Positions 5,975 through 7,774 of a stretch of 7,774 bases of DNA are shown here, piece by piece. The first letter of the stretch is position 1. Each line of letters opens with the position of its first letter. The stretch is from JANQGH01 sp039177555 (GTDB taxonomy: Bacteria > Pseudomonadota > Alphaproteobacteria > DSM-16000 > Inquilinaceae): positions 1 through 7,774 of the forward strand of contig JBCDFV010000090.1 of NCBI GenBank assembly GCA_039177555.1. Direction: 5' to 3'. The notes under the pieces were generated by a model. It saw only the letters and a program-made list of their open reading frames with translations, was not told where the DNA came from and ran no database searches. Made by a program: the position numbers and the translations under genes.

Positions 5975-6263
5975 TCCCCGCCCTGCTGCTGGCGAACCGC
6001 GAACGGTTCGACGACTGGTCCCCTGCCCTGCGCCAAGCGGTCAGGCAGGCTGCTGAAGCGGCCACGACCGGTTTGCCCGGGATGAGGACAAGGCCTGCCT
6101 GGAAGCGCTGCACGCGCGCGGCAGTCGGGTGGTCGTGCTGTCGGAACAACAGCGCGAGGGTTTTCGGCGCGCCGTCAGCGACGTTGTCGAGGCCCAATGC
6201 CGGCTGTTCCCGGCTGACCTTTTGGCCCAGATCCGCCGGGGAGACTCAGCGGCGTCAGCCTAA
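5974..6263 (+). pseudogene. Frameshifted C-terminal relic of a TRAP transporter DctP protein
   Basis: Directly after the permease stop, one frame (from 5974) reads IPALLLANRERFDDWSPALR and continues QAVRQAAEAATT to about 6069. The sense then passes to another frame from 6069, giving RFARDEDKACLEALHARG then SRVVVLSEQQREGFRRAV and LFPADLLAQIRRGDSAASA, with a TAA at 6261-6263. Together these about 96 codons resemble the C-terminal helical part of TRAP-type DctP periplasmic solute-binding proteins (a P-LL-LAN-RFD ... LR-AV-EA ... EDE-ALEAL-ARG-VVVLS-EQR-FR-AV pattern). The N-terminal two thirds, with the signal peptide and ligand site, are missing, and a one-base-type frame change breaks what remains, so it should be non-functional. 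No dctQ/dctM genes are seen. Recognition is by pattern, not by search; the frame change could also be a sequencing error, but the missing 5' part cannot. Confidence 0.66.
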
Positions 6264-6335
6264 ACCGACGATGCTTTGACGTCCGACGCCAAGCCCCTGT
6301 CATGATCTTGCCCCGGGAGACCAGGGGAAGCGCGC

Positions 6336-7364
6336 CTAATACAACACTCCGTCGATCGGCTTGATCGGCGGCGGGACATCCTCGGCGTCCAGCATCTGTT
6401 TCAGGTCGATCTCGATCACGCGGCAGAGGGTGGAGATCGGCACGTCAGTGACGCCGCCCTCGAACGGGTCCTCGACACTGTCGCTGACCTTTTCCATCAC
6501 ATAGAAGATCCAGGAGATCAGCATCGAGAACGGCACCAGGGTCAGCATGAACTCGTGCTGCAGGATCGTTGACAGATTGGCGTCGGCGATCGTCGCCTCG
6601 AAAATCTCGACGAAGGCGAGCGGCAACATGGCGATGAAGGCCCAGGTGAAGGCCAGGCCGAAATTGGCGATCTGTCGCGGAAACGGCGTGTTCTTGATGC
6701 GCTCGCAGCTTCCTTGCGCGAAATAGAAGTCCCTCAGGCTGGACATCATCTGGACATGCCGATAGCTGTCCAGAAACCCGTCCTCGGCGAGCTGGCGCAA
6801 CCGGTCGCCCTGCCGCCGCAGCAGATGGGTTGCCGGATTGGCAAACCCATCGACCTCCGCCGCCTCCGCCTCGGGCAGGTGGCGCCGATAGCTGTCGGGC
6901 GTTTGATGGTAGTCGTGATGCTCGAACACCCGGCGATGATCAAAGACGCGGGTGGCGACGGACTCTTTCAGGCGGGTCGACTTGCGCAATTGAAACGCCA
7001 GCGCGTTGACCCAGGCCAGGTGCCTTTCGATCAGCTCCCGCTGGACCGCCGGATCGACCGGCCGGCCTTCCGCATAGATCAGGTTTAGGACGTCGTTACC
7101 CCAACTGCGGCTGCCATTGATGATGTCGCCCCAGACCCGCCGTGCCTCCCACCAGCGACCATAGGCCGACTGGCTCTTGAAACCGAGATAGAGCGAGACG
7201 GCAATGCCGATGGTCGTGACCGGCGCGACCGGCAGGCCGACGGCCTGGATGCCCTCGAACTCGCGCAGATAGACGACCAGCAAGGCCCAAAGCCCGACCA
7301 GCAGCAAAAACCGCCAGGAACTATGAAAAAGGTGCCACGGGTTGATGCCGCGACGGACATACAT
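6336..7364 (-). CDS. Bestrophin-family (UPF0187) anion channel
   Basis: A 342-residue inner-membrane protein. Helices lie near 16-33, 47-62, 232-255 and 272-290, with a long cytoplasmic helical section between the second and third, as in bacterial bestrophins, which assemble as pentameric channels. Family signatures are the N-terminal WR near 17-18, SQSAYGRWWEARRVWGDI followed by INGSRSW (64-88), ERIKNTPFPRQ (221-231) and the C-terminal SVEDPFEGGVTDVPISTLCR (296-315), the prokaryotic equivalent of the acidic clasp region. Ion selectivity varies in the family (chloride, bicarbonate, sodium), so it cannot be fixed by motif. The ATG at 7364 shares its A with the TGA of the upstream carbonic anhydrase gene (TGATG), which implies coupled translation in one mRNA and points to bicarbonate as a possible substrate. 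It ends with TAA at 6336-6338. Confidence 0.92.
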   Translation of the reverse strand: MYVRRGINPWHLFHSSWRFLLLVGLWALLVVYLREFEGIQAVGLPVAPVTTIGIAVSLYLGFKSQSAYGRWWEARRVWGDIINGSRSWGNDVLNLIYAEGRPVDPAVQRELIERHLAWVNALAFQLRKSTRLKESVATRVFDHRRVFEHHDYHQTPDSYRRHLPEAEAAEVDGFANPATHLLRRQGDRLRQLAEDGFLDSYRHVQMMSSLRDFYFAQGSCERIKNTPFPRQIANFGLAFTWAFIAMLPLAFVEIFEATIADANLSTILQHEFMLTLVPFSMLISWIFYVMEKVSDSVEDPFEGGVTDVPISTLCRVIEIDLKQMLDAEDVPPPIKPIDGVLY

Positions 7365-7774
7365 CAGCCACTGATCCCGACATGCTTGGCCGTGTACTCG
7401 ATGTCGGGCGCGTCCGTCTTTTGGTCCAGATCCTCCGTCTTTTCGCTATGGGCGCACAGACCCCGAAGGATGCCGTCCTTCAGATCGTAGACCCAGCCAT
7501 GGACCGACAAGGCCTGACCGCGCCGCCAGGCATCGCGCACGATCGTGGTGCGGCAGACATTGTAGACCTGCTCGATGACGTTCAGTTCGCACAGCAGGTC
7601 GACCGCGGCCTGCTCGTCGGGCAGGTCGTGAAAGGCATCAAGATGCTTGCGCCGAACGTCCTGGATGTGCCGCAGCCAGTTGTCAATCAAGCCGTGATCG
7701 TCCTTCGACATCGACGCCTGGACACCGCCGCAGCCGTAATGGCCGCAGACGATGATGTGCTTCACCTTCAAGAC
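7364..7774 (-). CDS. Beta-class carbonic anhydrase (5' end outside window)
   Basis: The last 136 codons of a gene that enters from beyond base 7774. The frame is open to the window edge and reads VLKVKHIIVCGHYGCGGVQA at the boundary. This is the heart of a beta-carbonic anhydrase: H and C of the HYGC motif are two of the zinc ligands, and the GCGG run is typical. The first ligand motif (C-x-D-x-R) should lie just outside. The remainder, with NWLRHIQDVRRKH, ELNVIEQVYNVC, the Trp-Arg-Arg-Gly-Gln-Ala turn and VHGWVYDLKDGIL, fits the C-terminal domain. The enzyme interconverts CO2 and bicarbonate in the cytoplasm. No start codon is claimed here; a TTG at 7771 is internal. Its TGA overlaps the bestrophin ATG by one base, so the two form an operon with this gene first. 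Confidence 0.93.
   Translation of the reverse strand, partial: VLKVKHIIVCGHYGCGGVQASMSKDDHGLIDNWLRHIQDVRRKHLDAFHDLPDEQAAVDLLCELNVIEQVYNVCRTTIVRDAWRRGQALSVHGWVYDLKDGILRGLCAHSEKTEDLDQKTDAPDIEYTAKHVGISG

Noticed and set aside
6294..6327. Possible terminator stem cccctg/cagggg between the relic and the bestrophin gene
   Set aside because: Only 6 bp with a 22-nt loop and no T-run on either strand.

Overview
This window looks like chromosomal DNA of a GC-rich alphaproteobacterium, probably Rhodospirillales-like. That is an inference from the overall GC-rich coding, the style of the proteins (PPK2, six-helix membrane class III cyclase, TauE/SafE, bestrophin-type channel, a TRAP DctP remnant) and the tight spacing; no rRNA or tRNA is present to confirm it. 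I see no phage, plasmid, CRISPR or transposase gene.

Layout: (1) 1-237 is a non-coding, almost perfect giant hairpin (87-bp arms) lying 48 bp upstream of (2) an AMP-forming acyl-CoA synthetase (286-1830, +). (3) A small GrlR-like protein is on the minus strand (1886-2227). It is divergent from (4) a class I-type polyphosphate kinase 2 (2355-3227, +). The ppk2 stop overlaps by 4 bp the stop of (5) a convergent membrane-anchored class III nucleotide cyclase (3224-4627, -). (6) A gene-free stretch of lower GC (4628-4931) follows, then (7) a second non-coding palindrome of 264 nt (4932-5195). Its perfect 32-bp ends enclose two further long stem-loops, so either strand can fold as a cloverleaf. 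(8) A TauE/SafE-family permease starts 11 nt beyond it (5207-5974, +), and (9) the frameshifted C-terminal relic of a TRAP transporter DctP protein abuts its stop (5974-6263). (10) A minus-strand pair closes the window: a beta-class carbonic anhydrase (5' end outside the window) and a bestrophin-family channel, joined by a TGATG stop/start overlap.

Functional links: the best supported is carbonic anhydrase plus bestrophin, whose coupled translation suggests a module that interconverts CO2/bicarbonate and moves the anion across the membrane. PPK2 (nucleotide triphosphate balance from polyphosphate) and the cyclase (cyclic nucleotide signalling) are neighbours but convergent, so they are not an operon. 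The acyl-CoA synthetase, GrlR-like protein and TauE/SafE permease appear to be independent units.

The most unusual content is the two unrelated structured palindromes, both placed directly in front of a gene start. The second can fold in two mutually exclusive ways and leaves no visible Shine-Dalgarno for the permease gene. These are candidate small mobile (MITE/REP-like) or regulatory elements that I cannot assign to a known family.
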